DNA from: Cellulomonas fulva
GTDB lineage: Bacteria > Actinomycetota > Actinomycetes > Actinomycetales > Cellulomonadaceae
Reading direction: 5' to 3'
Assembly (NCBI RefSeq): GCF_018531375.1
Contig: NZ_JAHBOH010000002.1
Span: 186,001-250,000, forward strand
DNA length: 64,000 nt
Shown here: piece after piece, positions 53,857-62,739 of the stretch
Position numbering within the stretch: position 1 is the first letter of the stretch
Layout: each line of letters begins with the position of its first letter
The notes under the pieces: generated by a model
What the model saw: only the letters and a program-made list of their open reading frames with translations
What the model was told of the DNA's origin: nothing
Database searches by the model: none
Translations under genes and position numbers: made by a program

Positions 53857-53961
53857 GTGTACGACGAGACCGACATCCTGACTTCCACCATCGAGTCGCT
53901 GTTTGAGACTTTGTTCCTCAGCGATGACTCGACCCTCGAGGACCTCGTCGGCACCGCGTAG
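53857..53961 (+). CDS. Possible 34-residue acidic small protein
   Basis: A GTG at 53857 has AAGGAG eight bases upstream and begins a frame of 34 codons (MYDETDILTSTIESLFETL...), acidic and amphipathic, ending LEDLVGTA. The strong ribosome binding site and even composition suggest translation, but the frame is short and no relatives are known to me. It is divergent from the DUF7662-like gene. Confidence 0.35.
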   Translation: MYDETDILTSTIESLFETLFLSDDSTLEDLVGTA

Positions 53962-54311
53962 TCGTCGTGGCGTCGAGTGGTCCAACGATTGGGGCGCTTC
54001 CGGCCGGTGCATCAAGTGCATCGGCTGTCGAGGCGTCGCGTGGCACTGTCGCGGCCGAAGCGTCGTGAACGTGTCACGGGCGGACCCTCATGCACCCCCA
54101 TCTGGACGCCGACCGACGGCGCAGTCGTTCGATGCCGTCCGAGTGGGCGATGTCGGAGTCCCCGGGGGCCTTGATCGGCCCTCTTCGCCGAGCCACCGTC
54201 ATGCACGCGAACTCGGTGATCTCGAACCAGCTACTGACGTCCGCCGACTGTGGGAACATGCCGAGCAGTTGGTGATCGATGACCCTGGCGGCCCGACGAG
54301 AGGGAAGTGCC
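53962..54311. other. 350-bp stretch without a recognised gene
   Basis: No frame here has both a start and a ribosome binding site with coding character. It must hold the promoter of the gene at 54312. Confidence 0.45.
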
Positions 54312-54944
54312 GTGCCGGTACCGGCCGACCGCAACATCTTCGTGGCGTACCCGTGGTCGCTCTACCCAGATCGAGTCGCCTACAAGCGCGCCTATACGAC
54401 CATGGAGCGCGCGCTCAATGTGAAGTTCATCTTCGCGGAACAACGTGTGACTACCGGCACGGTGCTCGAGAAGATCATTGGGATGATCGAGTCTGCCGCC
54501 TTCGGGATCTACGACGTTTCCAGCTGGAACGCGAATGTGACGCTTGAGTACGGGGTAGCGCGTGGGTTGGGTGCGCCCGCGTTCATCGCGTTCAACCCTG
54601 CCCAGACGGATCTTGCGGATGTGCCAAGCGACGTCCGCGGCTATGACAGGCTGCAGTACGGAGACTTTGACGAACTCTCCGCCGCCGTCGAGTCGCTTGT
54701 AGTTCAGGAACTCGGCACGGCGGATGCTCGCCCGACGGATCCGCTCGAGGACGATCGGCTGCACCTCCTTGGTGTCGTTCGTGACAACCCCTGGAGGACG
54801 GCACGGCAGTTGGCGGACGTGTCTGGGTTCAAGATCGACTACGTCCAGCTCCTACTGCGGCGTAGCGCCGCGGAGCTGTCGACCCGCGGCGCTACGCGAG
54901 CAATGAAGTACAACCTGAAGGCCGCGGGATCCACCACCGCATAG
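54312..54944 (+). CDS. Nucleoside-deoxyribosyltransferase/TIR-like protein with C-terminal winged helix
   Basis: From GTG 54312 (GAGAGGGA upstream) the protein has 210 residues. The first 125 look like a flavodoxin-like fold of the NDT/TIR-like type: NIFVAYPWSLYP at the first strand, AFGIYDVSSWNANVTLEYGVARGLGAPAFIAFN, where the Glu of NVTLEYGVA is in the place of the catalytic Glu in NDT and TIR-like enzymes. The last 70 residues have a winged-helix look (LHLLGVVRDNPWRTARQLADVSGFKIDYVQLLLRR). NAD- or nucleotide-cleaving effectors of this kind occur in antiphage defence. The activity here is inferred. Confidence 0.65.
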   Translation: MPVPADRNIFVAYPWSLYPDRVAYKRAYTTMERALNVKFIFAEQRVTTGTVLEKIIGMIESAAFGIYDVSSWNANVTLEYGVARGLGAPAFIAFNPAQTDLADVPSDVRGYDRLQYGDFDELSAAVESLVVQELGTADARPTDPLEDDRLHLLGVVRDNPWRTARQLADVSGFKIDYVQLLLRRSAAELSTRGATRAMKYNLKAAGSTTA

Positions 54945-55402
54945 CCGTGCCCGAAATGTACGGGTGCTCAATCTGGACTCGAAGGGTGCGGGCAACGACG
55001 GCTGTTTGCTGAATGGGGCCGGTGGCCTGCGGCGATGCAATCAGCAACCACCCCACCTGGATGTCCTCGACGCGAGGATCCTCCTAGAAGTACTGCGAGG
55101 CCCGTCCCATCAGGGGCGGGCCTCGCTCTGTGTCGTAATGCAGTTGCGGCCGCACGCGCGCAGCTTCGCCGCGCGTCCCCGTGGCACGCAGGTGCGTGAG
55201 CGCCGCGGGGGCGCGCTCGTGCGCCGTTCGGGTGTGCGCTACGGGGCGACGGCATTGTCTTGAACTGTTGTCACCGCGAGATCGGTACGGTGAGCGAGCG
55301 CCGGTGCTCCGCTGTGTGACGGAATCGGACGCGAACGCCTCGGCTGTCGTGGCTGGAGGATGGTCGCTCGAGCAGTCGGGCAGGGTCTGTCAGGAGCGTG
55401 TG
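54945..55402. other. 458-bp intergenic stretch with a terminator
   Basis: It holds a terminator hairpin at 55096-55125 and no convincing gene. The frame of the following gene is open from 55181, but good coding starts only near 55400. Confidence 0.5.
55096..55125 (+). terminator. Terminator hairpin after the NDT/TIR-like gene
   Basis: The arms cgaggcccgtccc and ggggcgggcctcg pair over 13 positions with one G-T and a 4-nt loop. Confidence 0.7.
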
Positions 55403-56653
55403 GTGCACGACGAGATCGAGATAGTCAGCGACGGCAACGGAATCGCCCTGCTCGGGGACGCCGGGGCGATCGGCCGGTTCCTGGCGTCGGAGGGGCTGCC
55501 GTCGACGGACCTCGGCCTGCACCGGCTCCGCGCTGCGACCTCCGCGGGTGCGAGCGCTCTTGAAGCGGGCTCCCAGATCGCCGGCAACTCGGGCCGCTGG
55601 GTGCAACTGACAGAGAAGTCAGCCCGAGCGATGAAGACCATGCCGTTGATGAAGGGCTCGGCCGCAGGGAGCAGCCGAGCGGTCGCCATGGACGGCGGAA
55701 AGACCGGTCACATCCTCGAGATCGTCCGTACGCCGGGCGCGATGCTGACGAACCCCGCGATGCTGACTGGCGTCGCCGGACTGATGGCCCAGGTCGCGAT
55801 GCAGCAGGCCATGCAGGAGATCACCGACTACCTCGCCCGGATCGACGCGAAGGTCGACGACGTGCTGCGCGCGCAGAAGGACGCAGCTCTGTCGGCGATG
55901 GTGGGCGCTCAGCTGGTGATCGAGGACGCGCTCACGATCCGCGAGCAGGTCGGCTCGGTCTCCGACGTCACCTGGTCGAAGGTCCAGGCCACGCCCGCGA
56001 CGATCGCCCAGACCCAGGCCTATGCCCTGCGACAGCTCGACTCCGTCGCGCAGAAGCTGGAACGAGCGTCAGCAGTGGGAGACGTCGCGAAGGCAGCGCA
56101 GGACGCGCAGTCGGTCGTCGACGAGTGGCTGGCGGTACTGGCTCGTTGCTTCCAGCTCCAGGACGCGGTCGCCGTTCTCGAGCTGGACCGGGTGCTCGGC
56201 GCCGCGCCTGAGGAGATCGAGCAGCACCGGGCCGGGATCCTGATCGCCCGGCAGAAGCGGCTCGACACGATCGCGCGCAGCACCGAGCGACTGATGATGC
56301 GGATGGACGCAGCGGCCGCGACCGCGAACGCGAAGGTGCTGCTGCATCCGCGTGCCGCCCAGACGATCAAGGTGTCGAGCGGCATTGTCGAGTCCAGCGT
56401 CGTGGCGTTCAACGACACCCTCGGCGTCGAGGCAGAGCGCGAGTCCGTCGCCGTCCGGCGGTGGCTGGACGCCGCGACGGACGCACGGGACCGGGCGTTG
56501 GAGTCGGGTGCGACCGGAATCGAGAGCGCCAAGGGCATCGGCGAGCAGACTCTGGGCCGCGCGAAGTCGGCGACGACGAGACTCACAGGCGCTGTCACGG
56601 CACGCGCCACGCGCAAGCGGCCCGAGATCACCACCGGAGGCGAGGACGACTGA
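55403..56653 (+). CDS. Helical protein of unknown function, partner of the PH/SHOCT protein
   Basis: I prefer GTG 55403 (or 55400), which has CAGGAG six bases upstream; the 73 extra codons upstream look non-coding. The roughly 416-residue protein opens HDEIEIVSDGNGIALLGDAGAIGRFLASEGLP and goes on as a long, mainly alpha-helical protein with a hydrophobic stretch (MLTNPAMLTGVAGLMAQVAMQQAM) and coiled-coil parts (ITDYLARIDAKVDDVLRAQKDAALSAM). No enzymatic motif is visible. It ends with a basic tail. Such proteins are seen in phage or defence islands without known function; the membrane-active appearance of the central stretch is only suggestive. Confidence 0.6.
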   Translation: MHDEIEIVSDGNGIALLGDAGAIGRFLASEGLPSTDLGLHRLRAATSAGASALEAGSQIAGNSGRWVQLTEKSARAMKTMPLMKGSAAGSSRAVAMDGGKTGHILEIVRTPGAMLTNPAMLTGVAGLMAQVAMQQAMQEITDYLARIDAKVDDVLRAQKDAALSAMVGAQLVIEDALTIREQVGSVSDVTWSKVQATPATIAQTQAYALRQLDSVAQKLERASAVGDVAKAAQDAQSVVDEWLAVLARCFQLQDAVAVLELDRVLGAAPEEIEQHRAGILIARQKRLDTIARSTERLMMRMDAAAATANAKVLLHPRAAQTIKVSSGIVESSVVAFNDTLGVEAERESVAVRRWLDAATDARDRALESGATGIESAKGIGEQTLGRAKSATTRLTGAVTARATRKRPEITTGGEDD

Positions 56654-56832
56654 CGGCAGGCGACAGCGCGGCGTACTGGCTGCAGCGGACCCGACTTCAC
56701 ACCGGTGTGGCGAACTGAAACTCCGCGTTCAAGGGCCCGCGCACGCCTCATCGCGGCGTGCCCGCATCCTAGACAACGCGCTCTGCGGCGAGAAGTATGG
56801 CGTGGAAGGAAACTCGCTCGGGGGGAGGCGCC

Positions 56833-57333
56833 ATGGCCAAGATCGAGAAGTTGCTGGAACAGGCGACGGACCACCTGGAGGCTGGGGAAGAGGTGATCGC
56901 CGCCGTCCAGGGCACCTACGAGACCAAGAAGATGGGGAACGACTGGACCCGCGCTGGCATCTTGATCGCGACCCAGAAGCGCATCGTGTTCTACGCAAAG
57001 AAGATGGGCGGGTATGATCTTGAGTCTTTCCCCTACGACAAGGTCAGCTCGTACGAGCAGTCAAAAAGCATGATGGGGCATTCGGTCACTTTCTTCGCCT
57101 CCGGCAACAAAGTGGCGATGAAATGGATCTCTGACCAGGCGGCGTTGCAGGTATTCTCAGACCTGGTGCGGGACAAAATCCACGGAGGTTCAGCCACTCT
57201 GGACATCACCAGTACAAATATCCATGACGACGTAATGCGGCAAATTCGCAAGCTGGCCGAACTTCATCAGGCAGGCATCCTGACGGACGAAGAGTTCACA
57301 AGTAAAAAGGCGGAGCTCCTTTCGCGCCTCTGA
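56833..57333 (+). CDS. bacterial PH-domain protein with C-terminal SHOCT motif
   Basis: The 166-residue protein from ATG 56833 (GGGGGAGGC upstream) has a bacterial PH-like domain (ILIATQKRIVFYAKKMGGYDLESFPYDKVSSYEQSKSMMGHSVTFF) and ends in a SHOCT motif (IRKLAELHQAGILTDEEFTSKKAELLSRL), a short C-terminal oligomerisation module. It follows the helical protein by 180 bases on the same strand. The 3' half uses AT-richer codons (aaa, aat, agt, ata) than its neighbours, a sign of transfer from another source. Its partner and role are unknown. Confidence 0.8.
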   Translation: MAKIEKLLEQATDHLEAGEEVIAAVQGTYETKKMGNDWTRAGILIATQKRIVFYAKKMGGYDLESFPYDKVSSYEQSKSMMGHSVTFFASGNKVAMKWISDQAALQVFSDLVRDKIHGGSATLDITSTNIHDDVMRQIRKLAELHQAGILTDEEFTSKKAELLSRL

Positions 57334-57676
57334 CCGCGGGCCGGACCGCCGCGAGTAGCTCACCTGCCTCGGTCAACGGCCGCGGGGTGACCGAAGCGCG
57401 CGGCAAGCGGTCGCAATGCTCAGGCGTCGCGGGATGGCGGGTGGACGGTCACTCTGTGGACGACATCGGCGCCCGTCCGAGGCAGCAATGACGCGGGGCC
57501 AGTGGCGCCTGATCGCCGTTTGGGATTGTGTGCAATTGCGGTCGAGCCTGGACCGTCGGATCCAAGCGACTGTCAACGCCGCCGATTTCTGCCATCTGCA
57601 CCACACAAGCGTGGCCCTCGTCATCCGACTAGGGCCGCGCCCTCTCAGGCCGCAGCATCATCAATGCCGAGGTGGT
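57334..57676. other. 343-bp stretch between convergent genes with no gene seen
   Basis: It separates the PH/SHOCT gene from the convergent helicase gene. No clear hairpin, RNA or frame with a ribosome binding site is found. Confidence 0.45.
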
Positions 57677-60600
57677 CTATGCGACGGCCGCGCTTGTCGC
57701 GACGTACAGGTCGGAGGGCATCGGCGTGTGCAGCCGCCACGTGATCGCGATCGGCCGTTCGCCCTCGTGAGCGACATGCGTTGCCGGACCGAGGTAGGTG
57801 TACGGCGCCGTGCCGAACGCGCCTTGACTCGATTCACGGACAAACAGCAGCACCGTACTTGTCCCGTTCACGTATCGCTGGCCCGTGGGCGAGGCCAGAG
57901 ACGTCACGGACTGTGACTCCCAATGGAACAGTTCGCGACTGATCGGGAAGTCGCGGTACATGGTGGTTGGTGAGAAGTCGGCTTCAGACTTGCGGACGGT
58001 CACGAAGAGCGCGTCCACATTGAGGTCGCGTTGGTAGAGCACACCCTCCATGAAACTTGCCGGCGTGCGCTCGAGGGTCGCCCAGGAGAGGGCGGCGAGC
58101 GCCTCTTCGCGCTGGTACCGGCCGTGGGGCACGAGCGGCACGGAAGGCCCAACTCCCGACAGCGGTGTGGGAGCTCGACGAGTCTCGTCGAATGCGATCG
58201 CGACGATGTCGGCAAGCTCCTCCGCAGCGACGATCTCGTGAGCGACGGCCTGAAGGTCGACCGTGTAGTCCTTGGCGGGACCGCCTCGGGGAAAGAGGCC
58301 GAAGTAGAGCATCCGTGCTACGGACTGCTCGACGGCGCTCAGGTCGCCGTATGCGGGCGCGCCCGGTCCGAGCAGTCGTTGGTAGACGTCGGCCCGCAGT
58401 GGATCGTCGACGTGGGCGAGCTTGCGCCCGCGCTTCACGAGGGCAGCTTCTGCCGGACCCGCCGGGCGTTGTTCGACACCGGCTTTGCGGCGCAGGCTGG
58501 TCCAGCTTCGGTTCGGCCGGAGGATGTCGGCGAGGCTCAGTCCCGTCGCCTGCAGGAAGCCCGGCAGACCCGCGTTCGGGTGCGTCCGTACCTCGGCGGT
58601 GAGCTGCGGCGTCTTCGTGGGGAGTCGCGAACGGAGATTGCCCAGCACGGCTCGCTGAGTCTGCACGTCGAGGACGATCTGCGTCCCCGAGGGCAGGAAC
58701 GGGAAGCCGTGCTCGACCTCGTGCTCGAGCCGCGTGCGAGAGAAGCCGGTGAGCGCTCGAAAGCGTTGGTCGAATCGGAACTCGGAGCGGTGGTGGCCGA
58801 CGAAGTCGAGCGCCGTGAGAACCGCCTTGGTGGACGACCGGCGCAGCCCGCGACCGAGCTGCTGGAGGAAGATCGTGCTGCTCTCCGTAGGTCGCAGGAA
58901 GAGCACGGTGTCGACGTCCGGGATGTCGAGGCCCTCGTTGAAGAGGTCGGCGGTGAACAACGCGTTGAGCTCGCCAGCGCGCAGTGCGTCGAGCGCATGA
59001 CGTCGGTCGTCCGGACTGGACTCACCGGTGACTGCGAGCGAGGGTATCCCCGATCGCGAAAAGCGATCTGCCATGTACCGCGCGTGCCCGACGCCCACGC
59101 AGAAGCCCAGTGCGCGCATCCTCAGGGGATCCGAGATCTTCAGACGTACCTGCTCGAGAATGAGCGCCGCCCGCGCGTCGTTGCCCGTGTAGAGGTTCGC
59201 TAGCGCTGCCTCGTCGTACCGGCCGCGCGTCCAGGCGAGACGGGACAGATCCGTGTTGTCGGCGATCCCGAAGTAGTGGAACGGCGACAGGAGGTCCTGC
59301 TCGAGGGCGTCCCAGAGCCTGAGCTCGTAGGCAGTTCGATTGCCGAAGTAGGTGCGAACGTCGCCGCCGTCCGTCCTCTCGGGTGTCGCCGTCAAACCCA
59401 GCAGCTCGCGCGGGGAAAGGTGATCGAGGATCCGGCGATAGGTCGCGGCTTCCGCATGGTGAAACTCGTCGATGACGACCACTTCGAATGCGTTCGGCGG
59501 GATCGCGTCAGCGCCGTACCGCGACATGCTCTGCACGGTGGCGAAGACGTGCTCCCAGCGCTCCGGCCGCTGGCCACCCTCCCACAGCTCCCCAAAGCTT
59601 CCATCTCGCAGCACTTCTCGATAAGTCCGCAAGGACTGCTGGAGGATTTCCCGTCGGTGCGCCACGAACAGGAGCGACGGACGGCGTCCGTCGGTAATGA
59701 GTCGTTGGTAGTCGAGGGCGGCAACGACGGTTTTCCCCGTTCCCGTGGCGGCAACTACGAGATTCCGGTGACGATCGTGGAGTGCACGTTCGGCTGCTAG
59801 AGCATCGAGCATCGACTGCTGGAACGCGTACGGCCGGACCTCGAGGCCGGACAAGTCGAGGCTCGGCGTTCTCGCGGGACCTCCCGCACGGCCCAACGCG
59901 TCATCGAGTCGGTCGCGGTCGAGATCGGGGTCGTACGGTTCGAAGGTGGGGTCGTTCCAGTAGCTGTCGAACGTGGCCCGGAACTTCCGAAGCAGCGTGG
60001 GAGTGCTCGACGGAGAGAGGCGAACGTTCCACTCGACCCCGTCGAGGAGTGCGGCCCTCGAGAGGTTCGACGATCCGATGTACGCCGTGTCAAAGCCGGT
60101 GCGCCGTGAGAACAGCCACGCCTTCGCATGAAGTCGGGTGCGCTCAGTGTCGTAGTGAATCTTGACTTCCGCACCGAACTCCCGCACGAGGCGGTCGATT
60201 GCCTGGCGCTCGGTCGCGCCCATATACGTCGTCGTGATGACCTTGAGCGCACAGCCGCGCATCGCCAGCCGGCGGAGCTCTGCCTCGAGCACGCGCAGTC
60301 CGTGCCACTTCACGAAGGCGCACAGGAGGTGCACCTCGTCAGCGGACTCCATCTCGGAGCGCAGTTCGCTGCCGATGCTCGGCTCATTCCGTGCGTTCGT
60401 GAGAAGGGCGGCCTCGGTGAGTGGCGTGGCCGGGCGAGGGAGGTCGTGACCACGAGGTCCTGCCCCCCGGATGGAGAGCAATTGCTCGGGGGGTGTCACG
60501 AGCTCATCCGGCTGCGCGAGCAGCGCGATGACGGCGTTCGCGAGCGCGACTCGCTCTTCGGGTGTGCGGATCGCCTGCAATGCACGATCCGCCGCCGTTG

Positions 60601-60730
60601 CGATGTGGCGCGCGAGCAGGTGCGGTTGGTCAGCACCGGGCACGGCCTGGCGCTGGGCGTTCTCGCCGAGGCCTGCAAGGGGAGCGGCCATCGTCGCGGT
60701 GATCAGTGTTTCGTACAGCCCGGGTTCCAC
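57677..60730 (-). CDS. PLD-nuclease / SF2 helicase / DUF3427 protein (defence type)
   Basis: The 1017-residue protein has an N-terminal phospholipase-D-type nuclease (RTRLHAKAWLFSRR, HxK near residue 200, and IGSSNLSRAAL), a superfamily 2 helicase (RPYAFQQSMLDAL, Walker A ATGTGKT near 327, DEFHH near 417, LLGLTATPER, QLGRGLRRSSTKAVLTALDFVGHHR) and a C-terminal DUF3427-like region (YRDFPISRELFHWESQSVTS, GQRYVNGTSTVLLFVR). The same domain order occurs in stand-alone proteins of many defence islands. The likely role is cleavage of foreign DNA coupled to translocation. It is a single-gene unit, opposite in direction to the PH/SHOCT pair. Confidence 0.9.
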   Translation of the reverse strand: MEPGLYETLITATMAAPLAGLGENAQRQAVPGADQPHLLARHIATAADRALQAIRTPEERVALANAVIALLAQPDELVTPPEQLLSIRGAGPRGHDLPRPATPLTEAALLTNARNEPSIGSELRSEMESADEVHLLCAFVKWHGLRVLEAELRRLAMRGCALKVITTTYMGATERQAIDRLVREFGAEVKIHYDTERTRLHAKAWLFSRRTGFDTAYIGSSNLSRAALLDGVEWNVRLSPSSTPTLLRKFRATFDSYWNDPTFEPYDPDLDRDRLDDALGRAGGPARTPSLDLSGLEVRPYAFQQSMLDALAAERALHDRHRNLVVAATGTGKTVVAALDYQRLITDGRRPSLLFVAHRREILQQSLRTYREVLRDGSFGELWEGGQRPERWEHVFATVQSMSRYGADAIPPNAFEVVVIDEFHHAEAATYRRILDHLSPRELLGLTATPERTDGGDVRTYFGNRTAYELRLWDALEQDLLSPFHYFGIADNTDLSRLAWTRGRYDEAALANLYTGNDARAALILEQVRLKISDPLRMRALGFCVGVGHARYMADRFSRSGIPSLAVTGESSPDDRRHALDALRAGELNALFTADLFNEGLDIPDVDTVLFLRPTESSTIFLQQLGRGLRRSSTKAVLTALDFVGHHRSEFRFDQRFRALTGFSRTRLEHEVEHGFPFLPSGTQIVLDVQTQRAVLGNLRSRLPTKTPQLTAEVRTHPNAGLPGFLQATGLSLADILRPNRSWTSLRRKAGVEQRPAGPAEAALVKRGRKLAHVDDPLRADVYQRLLGPGAPAYGDLSAVEQSVARMLYFGLFPRGGPAKDYTVDLQAVAHEIVAAEELADIVAIAFDETRRAPTPLSGVGPSVPLVPHGRYQREEALAALSWATLERTPASFMEGVLYQRDLNVDALFVTVRKSEADFSPTTMYRDFPISRELFHWESQSVTSLASPTGQRYVNGTSTVLLFVRESSQGAFGTAPYTYLGPATHVAHEGERPIAITWRLHTPMPSDLYVATSAAVA

Positions 60731-60877
60731 ACGCGCTCCCTTGTTCGGGCTCAGCTTGCCAGCCCGGGGCGCTCACGGTGCAAGCGAATGCCGAGGTCGC
60801 TGCACTTACTCAGCGCGGCCTTTTCGGTCGGAAGCCTGGATCGCAGAGATCTCTTGGCCCGCCCCCGCGCGGAGCAG

Positions 60878-61423
60878 CTACTTGCCCGGGCCCTTGCCCT
60901 TCTCGGGGCCGGGCTTGTGCTTGCCCTTCTCGCCGCCAACCTTGTCCGGCTCAGTCTTAACCGGCTCCTTGGCCTTCTTGGGCTCAGGCGGCGGGGCCGG
61001 CTCGGACTTCGGCGGCGCCGTGGTCTCCTCGACGACGGCTTTCTTCACGGTCGGTTGCTGGGTCGCGACCGGCTCCGCCTCGGCCGCTTCCTTGTCTGCT
61101 GCCGCCTTGGCCGCGGCGGCGCGCTGCTGCGCAGCGGCGAGCTCGGTCGCGACGTCGTCGAGGGCGGCGTCGATGGCGCGGTACCGGACGGTCGAGACCT
61201 CGCCACGGTCGACGCCGGCGTCGAGCAGCGCCCGCGTGGCGGCGAGGAGGGTCGCGGCCTCGCGCCAGTGGCCCTGAGCCGCGGCCTGCGTGACCTCGAG
61301 CACCGACGCCTGGAGCGTCCGTCCCCGTTCCGTGGTGAGCTCGGCGCTGCCCGAGCAGCCGGACGCGCCGAGGAGCGCAAGCGTGAGCCCGAGCGCGATG
61401 ACGGTGCTGCGCAGGCGGGTCAT
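60878..61423 (-). CDS. Lipoprotein co-encoded with a Ser/Thr kinase
   Basis: The 181-residue protein from ATG 61423 has a lipoprotein signal (ALGLTLALLGASGC). The mature part has a helical region (residues about 30-110, with QAAAQGHWREAATLLAATRALLDAG) and a long Pro/Lys/Glu-rich tail (PPPEPKKAKEPVKTEPDKVGGEKGK). It overlaps the kinase stop by four bases, so it is translated with it. It may be a sensor or cell-wall-facing partner of the kinase. Confidence 0.8.
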   Translation of the reverse strand: MTRLRSTVIALGLTLALLGASGCSGSAELTTERGRTLQASVLEVTQAAAQGHWREAATLLAATRALLDAGVDRGEVSTVRYRAIDAALDDVATELAAAQQRAAAAKAAADKEAAEAEPVATQQPTVKKAVVEETTAPPKSEPAPPPEPKKAKEPVKTEPDKVGGEKGKHKPGPEKGKGPGK

Positions 61424-62592
61424 GGCTGCACGCTCTCCTGCAGCTGGGTGAGCGCCTCGCCCAGGCGTCCTTCCACGGTCGGGTACGTCGGGGGGTCGGA
61501 CGGCGCGTCCGACGAGGCATGGTCGGCGACGACGAGCCCGCCACCGGCCAGCAGCACGACGACGGCCGCCGAGAGCAGGGCGCTACGCGTGCGGCGCGGG
61601 CGTCGCTGCTGCTCGTCCGGCTCCTCGGGCGCGGGGAGGTCGACCGACGTCTTCGGGGGGAGCGCTGCGACGGTGGGGTCGGCGGTCGGCACCTGCATCG
61701 TGCGGTCGGACGGGGCGAGCGCTGCGAACCCTGCCGCCACCTCGTCGGCGCTCGGGCGGTCCTCCGGGCTGATGCGGGTCATCCGCTGCAGCAGCGCCCC
61801 GAGCGCGGGGTCGATGTCCTCGGGGACCTGTGGCGGCGTGACCAGCCGGGCGATCGCGGTCTCGGTGGTGGTGCCCGAGAAGGCGGGGCGCCCGGTCAGG
61901 CACTCGATGAGGACGAGGCCCAACGAGTAGATGTCGCTCGACGGCGCCAGCGCGGACCCGCCCGCCTGCTCCGGGCTCAGGTAGACGACGGTGCCGAGCG
62001 CCTGCCCGGTCACGGTCAGCCGCGTGCCGTCGACCAGGCGCGCGATGCCGAAGTCGGCGAGCTTGACCGCCGGTCCGCCCGCCTCGTCCGCCTCGAGCGC
62101 GTCCGGGCCGGTCAGCAGGATGTTGCCGGGCTTGATGTCCCGGTGGATCACGCCCTGGGCGTGGACCACGGCGAGCGCCTCGGCGAGGTCGCGGCCCAGC
62201 CGGGCGACCTGCGCCTGGTCGAGGCGCGCGGGGCGCAGGCGCTCGGACAGCGTCGGTCCGTCGACGAGCTCCATGACGAGGTAGTCCTGCTGGCCCCCGT
62301 CGGGGTGCTGCACAGCGCCGGCGTCGTAGAGCATGACCAGCCCGGGGTGGCTGAGCGCCGCGAGCACCAGCACCTCGGCGCGGGTGCGCCGCAACGCGTC
62401 GTCGTCGCCGTGGACGACGGGGAAGACCTTGAGGGCCACGTCGCGCCCCAGCAGCAGGTCGTGCGCGCGGTGCACCGTGGCCATGCCGCCGTGCCCGAGC
62501 ACGCCGTCGAGCCGGTAGCGACCATCGACGACAGGGCGCTCGGGATCGTCCGACGAGCACGTCGGCAGCGGCCTGTCAAGATGTCCCAGCAC
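61420..62592 (-). CDS. Membrane-anchored serine/threonine protein kinase (PknB-like)
   Basis: The protein has a complete Hanks-type kinase domain: glycine loop GVLGHGGMATV, VAIK-like DVALKVF, catalytic loop HRDIKPGN, DFG (LADFGIARL), APE-like YLSPEQAGG. After a Thr/Pro linker comes a single membrane helix (ALLSAAVVVLLAGGGLVVA) and a short external part. It phosphorylates proteins on Ser/Thr in response to an outside signal. I give GTG 62592 as start (390 residues); a start further upstream is also open and no strong ribosome binding site decides. It overlaps the lipoprotein gene. Confidence 0.88.
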   Translation of the reverse strand: MLGHLDRPLPTCSSDDPERPVVDGRYRLDGVLGHGGMATVHRAHDLLLGRDVALKVFPVVHGDDDALRRTRAEVLVLAALSHPGLVMLYDAGAVQHPDGGQQDYLVMELVDGPTLSERLRPARLDQAQVARLGRDLAEALAVVHAQGVIHRDIKPGNILLTGPDALEADEAGGPAVKLADFGIARLVDGTRLTVTGQALGTVVYLSPEQAGGSALAPSSDIYSLGLVLIECLTGRPAFSGTTTETAIARLVTPPQVPEDIDPALGALLQRMTRISPEDRPSADEVAAGFAALAPSDRTMQVPTADPTVAALPPKTSVDLPAPEEPDEQQRRPRRTRSALLSAAVVVLLAGGGLVVADHASSDAPSDPPTYPTVEGRLGEALTQLQESVQP

Positions 62593-62739
62593 GCGGCCGA
62601 CGCTAAGCCCGCCTCGCGCATCCCGCACCCGGGGAGCCCAGACCTCACCCGGACGGGGGTTGACACACGGCGCTCGGGGGCGGCGGAGCGGTCGGGCGGC
62701 CGCGAGCGGCTGTCAGACGCCAGGCTTACGCTCGGCCGG

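Noticed and set aside
60731..60877. Second copy of the ssrA 3' end marking the right end of the island
   Set aside because: Reading both strands by eye I found no run resembling ggttcgattcccgcc here; a computed search over the whole island would be needed.
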